Shown here in pieces: positions 12,787 to 23,640 of a DNA stretch of 64,000 nucleotides; the stretch's first letter is position 1; each line of letters opens with the position of its first letter. The notes under the pieces were generated by a model. The model did not search any database, had not been told where the DNA came from, and worked only from the letters and a program-made list of their open reading frames with translations. The stretch is from Leptodontidium sp. MPI-SDFR-AT-0119 (lineage: Eukaryota > Ascomycota > Leotiomycetes > Helotiales > Leptodontidiaceae): NCBI GenBank assembly GCA_020726505.1, contig JAHLEZ010000019.1, forward strand, positions 1,054,001-1,118,000, written 5' to 3'. The position numbers and the translations under genes are program-made.

Positions 12787-13798
12787 ATGGCGAAGTCCTT
12801 CAATGTTTCTCTCCTACTCTCCATTTCAGCATCGACCCAAGCACTGGCAACATGCTATTATCCAGATGGAATCCACAAGGAGGCCGGCCACGTCCCATGC
12901 AACCAAACTACAACTTCGGCCTCAGCATGCTACGACCCTAGCGACTCCTGCTCTGAGTCCGGAATTTGTCTAGGAGCGTCAGGGTGGGATTATCGTGGAA
13001 GCTGTACCGATCAATCCTGGACATAAGATAACTGTCCTACAAAACAATGGGATTCATGCATAAAAGGTACGTACTACGTCAAGTCGACAACATCCAGGCC
13101 TGACCTCGCCAGTTCACACGAGCACTTACTCACAAACCCCAGACCCTTCGACGAACGAAAAATACGGCGGCTTATAGCCATCTGGTCATGTTCTCCGCCC
13201 AGAACTCAGTCCAACCAATTCTGCTGCGCATAAGGTGATAGTACCCAGTCATGCTGCAACTCCTCTTTCGAACTCGGCACCACTGGCATGGCATTCAAGC
13301 CTGGCTACGATGCCATCATAGCGAGCCTCACCCAATCCACCACGAAATCAATAGACACAATCGATGCGAGCCATTCCCAGTGCTCCAACTCTGGTGTCAC
13401 GTCAACATATACAGACAACTCTACCAACATCTCGCACGAAAGTCGGTGTTGGCGTCGGTATTCTACTAGGTGTTTTCGTATTGGGGTTTCTCAGCTGGCT
13501 TTTCTACCGCGAGTTTGCGAAGACCCGCAGAAATGCAGCTATAGGAGGCTCAGGTACTGGTGTGATATCTATGCCGAGCCTTTCTCCATCAAGTCCTTCG
13601 GCATCTTCGCCTCTGGTACAGAGCAATACGGCTAGCACGACCGGATACGCTTTTGGAGGTGGGTATACGGATCGTCCGAATTCGCCTCGAACGGAGTCGA
13701 TTGCTGCACAGCATTCTCGGTCGCAGGAGCCGCCGTATTCGACACAACCGTCAAAACAACCCACCCAATCCGTACAGTCCTTCAAGAATCATTTATGA
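12787..13798 (+). pseudogene. Decayed gene for a secreted-end, single-pass membrane protein
   Basis: The ATG at 12787 opens a signal peptide (MAKSFNVSLLLSISASTQAL) and a Cys-rich ectodomain (CYYPDGIHKEAGHVPCNQ ... YRGSCTDQSW). The frame then hits TAA at 13024-13026, but coding resumes directly with DNCPTKQWDSC. A 76-nt GT-AG intron fits at 13067-13142. The next exon has TAG at 13175-13177, then shifts by one base to IWSC ... NQFCCA, meets TAA at 13231-13233 and continues GDSTQSCCNSSFELGTTG. Near 13440 a second shift leads to a membrane span (VGVGVGILLGVFVLGFLSWL) and a Ser/Pro-rich cytoplasmic tail ending at 13798. This layout is common in ascomycete cell-surface proteins of unknown function. 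Three stops plus two frame shifts make a working protein unlikely. Unrecognised introns could explain one of these breaks but not all. Confidence 0.7.
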
Positions 13799-14266
13799 GG
13801 TACCGCCAAACAATATCCATGAAATGCGAGCTTGAGCGGGGGTGGGTAAATCGAAAGGGAAATGGGGTTGGAAAACAGAAGTGGAAATGAATGAACTGGC
13901 AGATTCCCTCTTCAAAGAAACAGAATCGAAAGTCGTGGCGTGGATTCGAGGCGTGTCTATGGAAATGGCAGTTCCTTTGGGGTCTACCTATGAAATCCTC
14001 AACCTTTCTCTGCAAAAGTTGACCTTTCAGAGGGCTGAAAAGGAAGCACGTCCGGCTCTGACAGATGCCCACCAGCGGTGATGTCGTGATATCGATGAAA
14101 GGAGTGATGGCACTCTTTGCGTAGCGGGGTTTAATTAGGCATGCATCTTGAGCATCCTCCCTGCCAGGCATGATGGCGAGTGCAATCGTTTTAGTCTCCT
14201 TTGCTATGCTTTGGGTTCGCGAAGCGTCTCCAAATAAATTGATATCCGGGTAGTAGAAACACCCCC
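13799..14266. other. Short convergent intergenic region
   Basis: This interval separates the plus-strand pseudogene and the minus-strand 2EXR gene and should hold both 3' ends. I see no gene in it; the open frames here lack family features. Confidence 0.5.
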
Positions 14267-15376
14267 TCAAAACTCATCATCTGAAAGAGCATCATCACTA
14301 CAAAATCCTGCGGCTTCTCTGTCCTCCTTCATCTTTTGCTCGTGGCGATTCAGAACTGCATTATAAAGAGACACCGCTCTATTCAGGTCTCTCAACTTCT
14401 GGGGGGTAACCAAAGAGTTGGCTTGGATTTTGGGAAATGGTCGTCCAGCCCTCCCAGCGACAGACCCCTTCCACTTAGCCTCCAATCTAGCAAGGACGGG
14501 TATCATCATCCGGGCCTCTGGAAGCATCGGTATATGTAATTTTCGAGGATTTCCACTCAGAATATCGTCCTGGCAACAGTAGTATTCCTCCATGACCAAA
14601 CTGAATGGAATTGCTTCAATAATACACTCTTCTCCAGGATCTCCAGAATGTTCCCTCTGAGAAACAGAATAGCTGAAGGTGTAATCCTTCACTATCAATG
14701 AGATCTCCTTGGCTCCGTCAAAGACTTCCAAGATGACGCCTAGAAAGCTCTCTACTTCTTCATGCGTATAGACGCTATGAATTGATATTGCCAGCTTTTG
14801 AACTCTGGATAGATTTTCCACATCAGTAATCTCAAAGAAGCCGATCAAGCCGTCGATCATCCTCTCAAATCTGCAAAATCCGCGGACATAATGAGCGAAG
14901 TTGTCTAGGCGGAGGTAAAGAGTATCCACATCGAAGTTCATGTAGGTCTGTGGGATAGATCCTGAATATGCAAAGGCTTTGGCATAATGGCGCGAGAAAA
15001 CCCCGTATGACTCCCGGCACACGAGACTCATATGTGGAGGAGGGCAGTTTGAATCGAGTCCCAGGAGATGGGCATCGTAGAATGGGCCTGGGAGGTCCGG
15101 ACTGATTCCCAACGCCGAGCAAACATCCATCCGCGCGTATTCAGCCTCCTCCAAAAGAGCTTCGTCAATATCCTCCGAACCTTCTGTCCACCGATCCAAT
15201 GGGGGCCATTCGTGTCCCTTCTCCTCCTTGTAATCCAGAAATGTCTTCTTTATCGGTCTCTGGCGTATATTCACGAGCCTTGGGCCAGGCAAAGTCGCTT
15301 CCCATATCAAGAGCCTGATTTCCAACGGCAGTCTCTGGAAGCAGGTGAACCGTTTTCGCAGCGCTAGGCCTGCCAT
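14267..15376 (-). CDS. 2EXR domain-containing protein
   Basis: A single exon encodes 369 residues from the ATG at 15374-15376. The same frame extends upstream to an ATG at 15542-15544, giving 425 residues. I prefer the inner start because the 56 extra residues are Pro/Thr-rich and look untranslated, while the inner start is followed closely by FQRLPLEIRLLIWEATLPGP. That is the F-box-like 2EXR motif (FxxLPxEIRxxIWxxxLPGPR). Further on, PPPHMSLVCRESYGVFSRHY and DTLYLRL are the other usual 2EXR elements (VCRESR, D.LY). The family is large in plant- and litter-associated ascomycetes and its function is unknown. No intron is needed. The C-terminus is charged (DDALSDDEF). Confidence 0.85.
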   Translation of the reverse strand: MAGLALRKRFTCFQRLPLEIRLLIWEATLPGPRLVNIRQRPIKKTFLDYKEEKGHEWPPLDRWTEGSEDIDEALLEEAEYARMDVCSALGISPDLPGPFYDAHLLGLDSNCPPPHMSLVCRESYGVFSRHYAKAFAYSGSIPQTYMNFDVDTLYLRLDNFAHYVRGFCRFERMIDGLIGFFEITDVENLSRVQKLAISIHSVYTHEEVESFLGVILEVFDGAKEISLIVKDYTFSYSVSQREHSGDPGEECIIEAIPFSLVMEEYYCCQDDILSGNPRKLHIPMLPEARMMIPVLARLEAKWKGSVAGRAGRPFPKIQANSLVTPQKLRDLNRAVSLYNAVLNRHEQKMKEDREAAGFCSDDALSDDEF

Positions 15377-15544
15377 CTTTCTATCTATCTGCGAGGTTCG
15401 TTTATTGTTGAAATAGGTCCGGTGTCTAGAGTTGGGGAGGTGCGTTGTGGGTGAGGTTGGTATGTATGGTGGGGGTTCGTGGGTGGGTGTTGTTGATAGT
15501 TGAGTCGCTCGGAATCGCTGAAAGCCTGCGCCCGGTAGATTCAA

Positions 15545-16176
15545 GGCGCAGATAGATGGATCAGCGGAGTGTATTAATTAATATGCGCAGATAAAGGGTC
15601 TGTGGTATGAAGTGTTGAGCTGTGAGGGGAGAGGACCATGATCAATCGATGTCATCTTGTCGCGAAACCTGAGGCTGAGGGGTTCAGAAGACCAGTCACG
15701 TGCCGGGGCTGTTTTATACCTCAAATGAAGTAAGTACTGTACTTTTCATTGACAAATTACTAAATCCAAGGGCCTATCTATGTACTGTAGATTTTATTTC
15801 TCTATTACTAATTTGCTGTTCTCGGCGACATAAAAGAACGGGGACGAGTGAACAAGTGCCCAACTTGAGTGTATCGCTAAGTTTCACGGATACTGGATGC
15901 ATTGTGTACCCCATATTTCGAAATCGCTATTATTAAACTGAAGGCTTAGAGGAAGACGGATTTGATCGCAATTTGATAGCCCCCTGCGTCGGCAATATGT
16001 AAGAACCCCAAGACTTCCTATCCACTCAACTCAAAAGCAACCAAGTTAACTACTAACCGAGACTTAATGTACCCAAGTTCTGAGGATGAATTCAAATCAA
16101 CAAAAGAGAAGAGACGCCCGTATCAACGCCTCCAAGGTCTGCAAGACATATGCGAAAGCCAATAACAAAGGGCAAT
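15545..16176. other. Intergenic region, no gene seen
   Basis: This stretch holds the promoter side of the 2EXR gene and the 3' flank of the P450. A GTAAGTACTGTAC motif occurs near 15735, similar to GTAC-rich motifs elsewhere in the window. No coding frame is convincing. Confidence 0.45.
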
Positions 16177-18352
16177 CTACAGCGCAGCAGCGGAAGTTCC
16201 ACCAGCATGATGATCTCTCAGCAAGACCCTCAAGTCAGGTTTCTCCCAAAGTGTGTAACCTTTGGTATCTCTCTCCCAAACAATTTCATCACTGTTGAAC
16301 CAGGCTAAGTCATATTGCCAAAAGAGCTTTGCGAGGACCATACGCATTTCAAGGTACGCAAGGCTATCAGCCATTAGTACAGCCTTAGGGTCTACCTGGA
16401 TTGAATTGATGACTTACTTCTTCCCCAGACATCCTCTCGGTCCGTACGAGAATGGTAAACTTGTTTCCAATCTATCTCCACCTTGTCCTTCAGGTTCGTT
16501 CTTCATCCATCGTTCTGGGATGAACTCGCTTGGGTTCCAAAAGTTGAGGGGATCTCGAAGGACGGACCAGGAGTGGACAGAGACTCGAGTCTGTTTCTGT
16601 TAGCCCTTACCACAAATACATGACATCCCTTAACAGAGAGATAGTAGAGGTACTTACTCCTTCAGGGATCCACTCGCCCTCGATTTCACATCCACCAGCA
16701 GGCACGATTCGCGACAGATGTCCTGCACCGGCTGGAGGGTAGATTCGAAGTCCCTCTTCGACGACAGCATTAAGGTACTCACATTCCATGAGCGCTTTCG
16801 AGGTGATCTCATCCAAGTTCTTGAATCGGGTGCGCATTTCGTGTTGAAGGCGACTCAGAGCCGCTTTGTTGTGGCCGAGGTAATAAGTAACTCCAGCCAG
16901 GAATGTTGCGGTAGTGACAGCGCCTGCCATCATGATCACGTTGAAATGGGAGCCCATTTCAAGAGTCGATGGACGTGGACCTTTGGAAGAAAGGATGTGG
17001 TACGTGAAGTCTTTTCGGGGAGTGTTGATTTTGAGGCGCCTAGAAATGTTAATCCACGTTTGTATTTTTGGGGGGGGGGGGGGGGGGGGGGGGGGGGATG
17101 GGCATTTTACGCTTCAGTGTGCTCGGTTGCATATTCCGCGTGCCTATACAGCGTTTTTCTTCATGTGATCTGTTTTCCACCATTCCAAAAACGAAAATAA
17201 GCCAGGAATAACGCAGACTGCTCGCATCACGTCGTTCATATATGTGGTATTGACAATAACATCCGCCCAGTGATATCGGTGTGTTCTGGGGATATTATGA
17301 GCCTGGAGTAGCATGCTTGGCAAAATGCACTCACCTGGTTGCGCTTCGAGCCTTGCATCAAAAGAATCTCCAAAGGACATCTCTCCTGGACAATTTCTAC
17401 ATCAGTCGTTTTCCTCTTGAAGATCTGCATTTTATTTTTGCTTACCCATGATGTTGAACGTGACGTAGTTAAATTGTTGAACGATGTTAAATCCTCGCTT
17501 GCCATGTTGATTTTGCATAGACCCAAGAGTTTTCACGAACTCATCAGTTCTCCTCACCAGAACATCTTCGTTCTCAAGTAAATTGGAATTGCTGAACGCA
17601 AAACTTAACATGCGTCGCATACGCGAATGTTCTTCCCGGTCAGTCTCATTGATGATATTCATGGAATGGTCGACCTCAGGGGTGAAGAAGATCGGGTCCT
17701 TTATCATGGAAGGAACAGTGCGTGTTCCAAAGCCATAAATTGCTTTTTGCGCACCATGGGAGCCAAAACTCAAGTGATTCGGCGCGATCCGTACAATTGG
17801 TCCTGGTAAGCCACGTTAATGTCTGTGCAACGATGATCCTGACGAATTTTCACGGGACGGTCCGTTCCAGGGGGTAGCCGTCACGACCTCGGCCGGGATG
17901 GTTGGTAGATTTGAGCGACAACGTACCCCATCTCTGGTGCCAGCCATGATTCTTCCATGGGCCTCGTCCGCTAAGTATGGTGTAATACCAAAAGCCCTGC
18001 GGAGACGGTGAGTACTCTTGCTTGTGACGATAATACGTTGCCTTGGCTTACATTGGAGAGCGGTGCTAAAGCTGGACCAGGGAACCTTGCAAGTGGATGC
18101 AAGTACTTCAAGTAAATTACCCTACTGATGGCAATGCAAGACATCTTGATCAATGTTAGCTTCGATCCAAAATACCTTAAAACAGGTTGGAAACCATACA
18201 AGGATCACAGCATAGAAGAATGGGTTCCGGCGTATGTCTTCGAGGTTGTAACTTAATGCAGACCAGATACCTTGCGCAAAAGCAACGAAAATTTTCTGAA
18301 TAGATTCCACGAGCATTTTGAATGTGGGAGTGACGAAAATCTTGAACCCCAA
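16177..18352 (-). CDS. Cytochrome P450 monooxygenase (CYP65-like), possibly disrupted
   Basis: A heme-thiolate enzyme, normally ER-anchored, that oxidises small molecules with a reductase partner. Pieces read with good joins are: 18052-18121 (YLKYLHPLARFPGPALAPLS), 17927-17996 (WYYTILSGRGPWKNHGWHQR), 17446-17802 (GPIVRIAPNHLSFG), 17335-17385, about 17145-17285, 16658-17039, 16418-16590 and 16177-16363. Motifs: I-helix AGAVTT (Val where an acidic residue is usual), EGLR as ExxR, PERW, and the heme loop FSYGPRGCLG with its Cys ligand. The exons from 16177 to 17039, and from 17335 to 17996, join cleanly. Three junctions do not keep frame: the N-terminal exon to 18121, 17335 to 17285, and 17145 to 17039. 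The last gap holds a run of 28 G. The gene may be decayed, or my introns may be wrong. The resemblance is to the CYP65/isotrichodermin C-15 hydroxylase group; the substrate is unknown. Confidence 0.75.
17070..17097 (+). repeat. Run of 28 G (28 C on the P450 coding strand)
   Basis: The homopolymer lies in what should be an intron of the P450 gene, between WWKTDHMKKNA and RLKINTPRKDF. Its length is error-prone in any sequencing method. Confidence 0.9.
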
Positions 18353-18670
18353 CGAACATTCATGACCATGGGTGCCATCTTATACTTGAGTTCCTACGTC
18401 AAGCGGCCTGTCAAACGGCCCGTTCCAGCGACTATTCTTGGGAATCATGCCAGGCCATAGGTTCATAGTATTCCGATAGTATAAGCGACCATTCTGCAGC
18501 AATTTTTGGCAATCAAGGCCGAATTTGGAATTGCATACTCCGTTCATGCAGAGTCAATGGTCTTTCAACGACTGGACGGGGCTTCGGAAGCGAACCCAAA
18601 GGGCAAAAGGACTTCCAATCGCAGAATAGTGTTGGTGGTTTTGGCATCCTAGACCTCAATTGGCCTTGTT
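18353..18670. other. 5' flank of the P450 gene
   Basis: I see no gene here. It is the likely P450 promoter and leader. The true P450 start is not settled; an ATG near 18312-18352 is possible. Confidence 0.4.
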
Positions 18671-19488
18671 CTAAATCTGGTTTGGTGACCTGACTACCCA
18701 ACGCGGACCTAGCCTAGTCCACCAGGTAAGGGTATTCAAAGGCAAGAGGGGTAAAGATAGATCAAGGGAGTGAAGGATGATCTGCGGTTCTTTCTTCAAT
18801 AACACGAAGGGGGCGCCCTTATCAATGAAATGTGAGGTGACACGGGCATGAGGCTTCATCGGAGCTAAATCCCTCTCGGTACCATCCATTGGAGCTGGTA
18901 CCGCATTATGTAGACGTTGGAACCCAATGAAGGTATCCCAAAGGCACACGCTGACTGCAAGAACTCTTTCTTTGCCCACTATCCTGCATCGCCGCTTTTG
19001 ACTTCCCTGGACGTGGGTGTGACACCAAGCGTGCCGGTGGATTGTTCGAAATTGGGTTGTTCCCAGCTTCTGGAGAATTTCTCGGTGATGTCTCTCCACT
19101 TCAACGGCAATGCCGCGAGTGTTTTTCGAACTTCGTTGATGTTTGGAACGGGCAAGCCGGACACAGCAATGGATGAGGGGCTGTTCCAGGAGGGCCACAT
19201 AATCCCAAGTGGCTTGCATGCGCTCAAGCTACTTATTGGATGACTGACGGCAGATACCCCGATTCTTGCATGCAACTTGATGAGAGAATGTCTCAAGGCT
19301 CACTTTCTTCGAGGATTGGCCAATTGATTCTGAAGTGGGATCGCACTAACCATGCAGCTATGCAGGCGATGTTTCCGATGGAAACGACGCTCTTGGTACT
19401 CAATAAGATCGCACAGTCGTTGGAGCAACATTTTGTGCAGCTGTTGGTTTCTTACCCCACAATCTGGTAGGGTCGGTGCCGTATTCAC
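18671..19488 (-). pseudogene. Possible degenerate coding remnant, family unknown
   Basis: On the minus strand one frame stays open from 19488 to 18979 except for a single TGA (just after LANPRRK, before ALRHSLIKLHARIG). The residues look protein-like (VRNQQLHKMLLQRLCDLIEYQE; INEVRKTLAALPLKWRDI). A second minus-strand frame continues to 18671 (VSVCLWDTFIGFQRLHNAVP). There is no good start codon and no known domain. A single nonsense change plus a frame shift in an old gene would explain it; chance open frames are the alternative. Confidence 0.25.
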
Positions 19489-21311
19489 GAAGGAATAGAA
19501 GAAGAATATGTCTCTTATTTATGCCATATTGACATGTGCAGCGATGTTTTCCATCCCTCGCTTCCCGCATCCCGTGAAAGTTAGCGTATCCGATGCCTCG
19601 GGATGTCAACATTGGTACCAAACGTCTCAAAATTCCCCGGCCTTCCCACCCCCGTTGTCCCCAGCTGCCCGTCCCGCACCACCTGCCGTCCCTCCCTGCT
19701 TGCTGCCTCTTCCAAAAATGACTCGTGTTCCCCTTTTTGCTCACCGCAACTCTGCCAGCGCATGGCGTGATGAGACTCTCTTTTGGAAAGGGAGGGAAGT
19801 CTTCGGATCCTGTACGACAGCCTTCCATTGATAGACAGTCGCTTCCGAATGAGAGAGTCCCTCGTCCGGCTTCCACAGTCCAAGATGTCCCAGAGCCCCT
19901 CCAAAAGCAACGCCGTGATAAGGTGCGGGATGGCGGGATGGCGGGATGGCGGGATGGCTGATATGACGAGTCCCAAGAGTCGTGTGGCCCGCTCAAATTC
20001 CATCATATTGTGAAACATCGATCCCCATTTACCCCGATATGTTGACCCAGTTCCATAGATGACAGTCGGTCAACGGTATCGTCATCTCTGTGCCACTTCA
20101 AAGGTGTTCGTCTCAAAACCAAAGTGTTTGTTGCATATCGTAGCAAACCCGCACAATCCGCACTGGTCGCCGCCCCCTGTCTCGTGCGGTCAATCGCGGT
20201 GGTTGTGACCCCTGCACCTGCAGCTGCAGGTCGCTTTTTGCCAGCGGACGGAGCTAGCCGGATTTTGCCTTTTTGGCTAGAGTGCGTGTCAGCGGCCGTA
20301 TGGACGCGACCTTTCTGATTTGGATGGAACTGACTGTGATATCGGCAGTGGGCTGCGGTGAGGAAGATGACGAATAAGTGTTGATAGAGGACGTTGAGAT
20401 TCCGACTCGGAGTGATTGGAAGACGAAGCGAATGCTGCCCCGCTTTTGAACCCCTTTCCTTCCTTCGCTTCTTCTCACCCTGGTCAAGTCCTCCTAGAAT
20501 AAACAATGAAGGCATGTCTTCTTTGTCGTCGGGGAATTACAATTGGAGAATCAATGTACAAAAAGAAGTCGCAAGAAGCGTTACCCAACGTATTGAATTT
20601 GCTTATCATGGTAAATTTGTCAAGTGATATCTGGCTGCATACCAACCAAAGTCTGGCTGATGTCTCCAGTGATGGGATTTATTCATGAGAATAATGATGC
20701 ACTAAACAGCTGATTTAATTTCTAAAGAACAATTTGAAAAGATCATAGACTCCGCTTTCAATTCGTATGAGAACCCAACCGAGAGTTCCATCTAGGATTG
20801 TGTATATAGATATCAAAGGATTATCTGGCCTTGTCTTAATGTCATCCGAAGACGTTCATGATTGTTTGCGGAAGATGAGATGCTTCAAGATCTCTAGATA
20901 GTTGGTTCACCAACGAGTAAGTAAGGTGAATGATTTGTCGAAGGGTGCAATTTCATCGCGTTAGGCAAGCCGTGGGCTGCGACAATAAAATGGTTATTTA
21001 TCGCAACGCGATTTTCTCGCAGTTCGAGGACAAGTCTTCCAACATCACCATCTGCGAATTTCTCGACACAGTCAACGGGATTTTCTTAAGCTTTGGGGAC
21101 AGAGCACTGAACAGAGAACAATACTCTACCATTGTACGTCATAATTCCCTTTGCAAGCACAAATCCGCCCTTCCTCTAACCTTTTGGCCCTTGACGGATC
21201 GCGTCCGTCCGCGCCCGCCTATAACAGACCCATTAATACTATTAACATTCAAGCATGGTAATTGAAGTCGATGTCGAACTCACGGCTAACAAAGCCTTAG
21301 AGCTAGTGAAG
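19489..21311. other. Intergenic region upstream of the zinc-finger array
   Basis: Overlapping short frames occur on both strands with no family features. The 8-nt tandem repeat at 19925-19956 is the only clear structure. The right part (21.1-21.3 kb) is the promoter side of the first zinc-finger gene. Confidence 0.45.
19925..19956 (+). repeat. Four tandem copies of GCGGGATG
   Basis: Four exact 8-nt units follow each other. The length is not a multiple of three and no gene is near, so it is probably a simple minisatellite. Confidence 0.9.
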
Positions 21312-22184
21312 ATGTCCAATCCATTCGAATCCCGTGAGCAGAACTCCATGCGCGGTCCAGCTGGCAGAGGAGCAAAGCGAAACAGCACCGAGCAAGACGA
21401 AGAGCATCAATCCATGTATACACAGAGCCAGCTCGGATACGACGATGAAGAAGAGGGAGAGGAGGAGGAATATGACGGAGAAGATGAGAAGGGAGAATAC
21501 GAGGAATGGAAAGAGGGGGGTAATGAGCAACCCCACCCTCCGCCATCCAAGCGGCAGCGACTTGATCCTCACACCACCACCATCGCTGACCAATCTCCAT
21601 CATTCGCCACATCTGGTCAAAGCAAAGCCCTAGCTGCTTCCTCCTCCATACACCGATCTGTGACCATAAAGGGCCAAGTCTACCATATTAACTCGGGCGG
21701 AGGATGGCTCTGTACTCGAACTCCCTGTCCTAAGACTTTCGCGACCAAAGGAGGTCTTGAAAGACATGTGAAGGACAAGCATGATAGTATGGGCGCACGA
21801 TACAGCTGTATAATCTGCCACAGAACCTTCCAAGAGAAGCACCTGGTGAAGAGACATCAAAAGACTCTCTCCAAGAATTTCTCCGCGTGCAACAATGCCT
21901 GGTATGCTGGTCTTGTTCCTGGTTCCCCTGGCTACGCTGGCCGTCTGGGTGATATACCAATGGTTCTCCCCAACTCACATCCCACGCCTATAGGTCCTAC
22001 CTCTACAATCCCTCTGGTGGCCGCCTCGGCTGGATTGCCATCTGACCAAAATACTCCACCAATTTATGGAGGCTCTCCCCTGTCAAACCAGAATTTCCAA
22101 ACTCGAGAGGCATCATCCACCCTAGCTCAAGCCACAAGTCAAGGACGTTCGTCTGTTTCGCTATGGCACAAAACGCACCCTTGA
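21312..22184 (+). CDS. Zinc-finger protein 1 of the array (C2H2 + C2HC), apparently truncated
   Basis: Single exon, 290 residues from the ATG at 21312 (MSNPFESREQ). An in-frame ATG 57 nt upstream is possible, but the other array members also begin with short MSxx sequences. Order: a strongly acidic stretch (EEEGEEEEYDGEDEKGEYEE), a basic cluster (SKRQR), finger 1 as C-X4-C-X12-H-X4-H (CTRTPC ... HVKDKH), then finger 2 as C-X2-C-X12-H-X10-C (CIICHRTF ... SACNNAW). A Pro/Ser-rich tail ends at TGA 22182-22184. The next base frame (+1) continues with coding-like sequence for about 240 more codons but has four in-frame stops, so the original protein was probably longer. It is likely a nuclear DNA- or RNA-binding protein; the target is unknown. 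The shortened form still has both fingers and might work. Confidence 0.75.
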   Translation: MSNPFESREQNSMRGPAGRGAKRNSTEQDEEHQSMYTQSQLGYDDEEEGEEEEYDGEDEKGEYEEWKEGGNEQPHPPPSKRQRLDPHTTTIADQSPSFATSGQSKALAASSSIHRSVTIKGQVYHINSGGGWLCTRTPCPKTFATKGGLERHVKDKHDSMGARYSCIICHRTFQEKHLVKRHQKTLSKNFSACNNAWYAGLVPGSPGYAGRLGDIPMVLPNSHPTPIGPTSTIPLVAASAGLPSDQNTPPIYGGSPLSNQNFQTREASSTLAQATSQGRSSVSLWHKTHP

Positions 22185-22911
22185 CAGTCAGCTCACTCCT
22201 CACGCAGGTCCACGGAAGTCTAACAAGCAGAACCACACCGCTGCAAACTCTTCCAACGCTTGAGGATTCCCAGTTCCATCACATCGCTCACCTGTCCTTT
22301 ATGGTCCTGAATCTACTCGAAGTGATATGGCTCCTCCTCACCCATTCCATGGTCTCGCTCCAGGACGTTCCGAAGAGCAGAGATATGATGAGGATGAGCT
22401 CGAGGATCCTAAGCCTCTCGGCTCTCATACTGTTGCATCTGAGGCTCAGTCATTCGCTCCGCAACACCCCCAAGGATTCAAGCAACGCACCCTTGCTGTT
22501 GATCAATCCCCCGCTATCCACACCATTGAGTCTCATCCAGTTGCTTCTCAACAGCTCCCGGGATCTGTGCAACGTTCTAGCACTGTCTAGCAAATGTTCG
22601 ATAGCTAGATGGCTGAGAACTCCATCCATGCTTTCGCTTTCCAGTACCCTCCAAACCCTGAACAGCGTGCCAGTACTGTTGTCCAGACTTCCGATATCCG
22701 AACCCCTGAAAGACAGGAAAACCAGACTGAATCCTAGCCTACAGAAGCCCAACTACACTCTCAATTTGATGTCTATCATTCAGCATCGAGTCCCGTTATA
22801 GAGTTCAGCTATGCTCCTCTCCCTCACTACTCCGATCCCCAGTTCTGGTGGTGTTTGGTGCAGTCTTCCCGGAAGAGCGATGCCGACAGCTTGTCTAACA
22901 AGTCCTTGTAA
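22185..22911 (+). pseudogene. Broken C-terminal tail of zinc-finger gene 1
   Basis: After a one-base frame change near 22140-22184 the frame reads RYGTKRTLDSQLTPHAGPRK, then TGA (22261-22263), then a long coding-like stretch (PGRSEEQRYDEDELEDPKP), TAG (22588-22590), TAG (22606-22608), AFAFQYPPNPEQ, TAG (22735-22737), and a last part ending in TAA at 22909-22911. The three TAG codons are each one C-to-T step from CAG, and the TGA one step from CGA. The composition matches the Pro/Ser/Gln-rich tails of the intact array members. Decay of a once longer gene is the simplest reading. Confidence 0.6.
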
Positions 22912-23640
22912 ACATTAGGCAGCCTAAGAGTCTTCTTAGTTGAGCAATTCTGTATTCGCGACTCAAGGAAGACTAACTAACTACCTCAGAAAATTAGCGC
23001 TGCTGTATAAGAGCAACCGCAGAGAGCCAGTCCTCTTCAACCCATAATTTTCTTTCCAAAAAATTTGCCAAGCGTGCTGGCACATGAAAGAATTGTCTCG
23101 AACGGTCTATCATTTAGATAGAAGCATTATGGGAAGGGTCCTCCTGAATTGAGAGACTTGAGGAGGTTCTTCAATGATTATGTACATACAATGAATAAAC
23201 TCCATACCTCAACTTTTCTATATTTACTCTCCAGACCCGCTTACTTTGAAAAGGCCGATACTTGCCTTCTATCTTACCTTTTGCTGTAACCCTTTAGCAC
23301 CTGAACATTAACAAACAAATCCAATGGAACTAAATACACAAGCTCAGATTAAACTTTCCTTTTTCTTTGATGGACGTATGATATATGGAGACCATGAATC
23401 ATATCTGCATGATCTTTAAGTGAAGCCTTGTCCATTTGGTGATTGTATGTCCTTGTTAGTCTCGACACAGAATAAAAAAGAATGAATCCACATTGAGTTC
23501 TTGCTTAAACAAAGAATACTCCTTGTCGTTGCTAGAGCTTGGTGCCATACTACGGCCGATGTCTCGACACCCCTTTTATGAAGTCTTCGGTGGAGCTTTT
23601 TCGACAATCTCTGGTTTTTGAACTGCTATTAATTCTAACA
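22912..23640. other. Intergenic region inside the zinc-finger array
   Basis: No coding frame or finger remnant could be found. The sequence is AT-rich relative to the flanking genes. Confidence 0.4.

Noticed and set aside
21255..21311. Upstream ATG extending zinc-finger gene 1 by 19 residues
   Set aside because: The other array members start with MSxx directly before polar sequence, so the ATG at 21312 is a better start.
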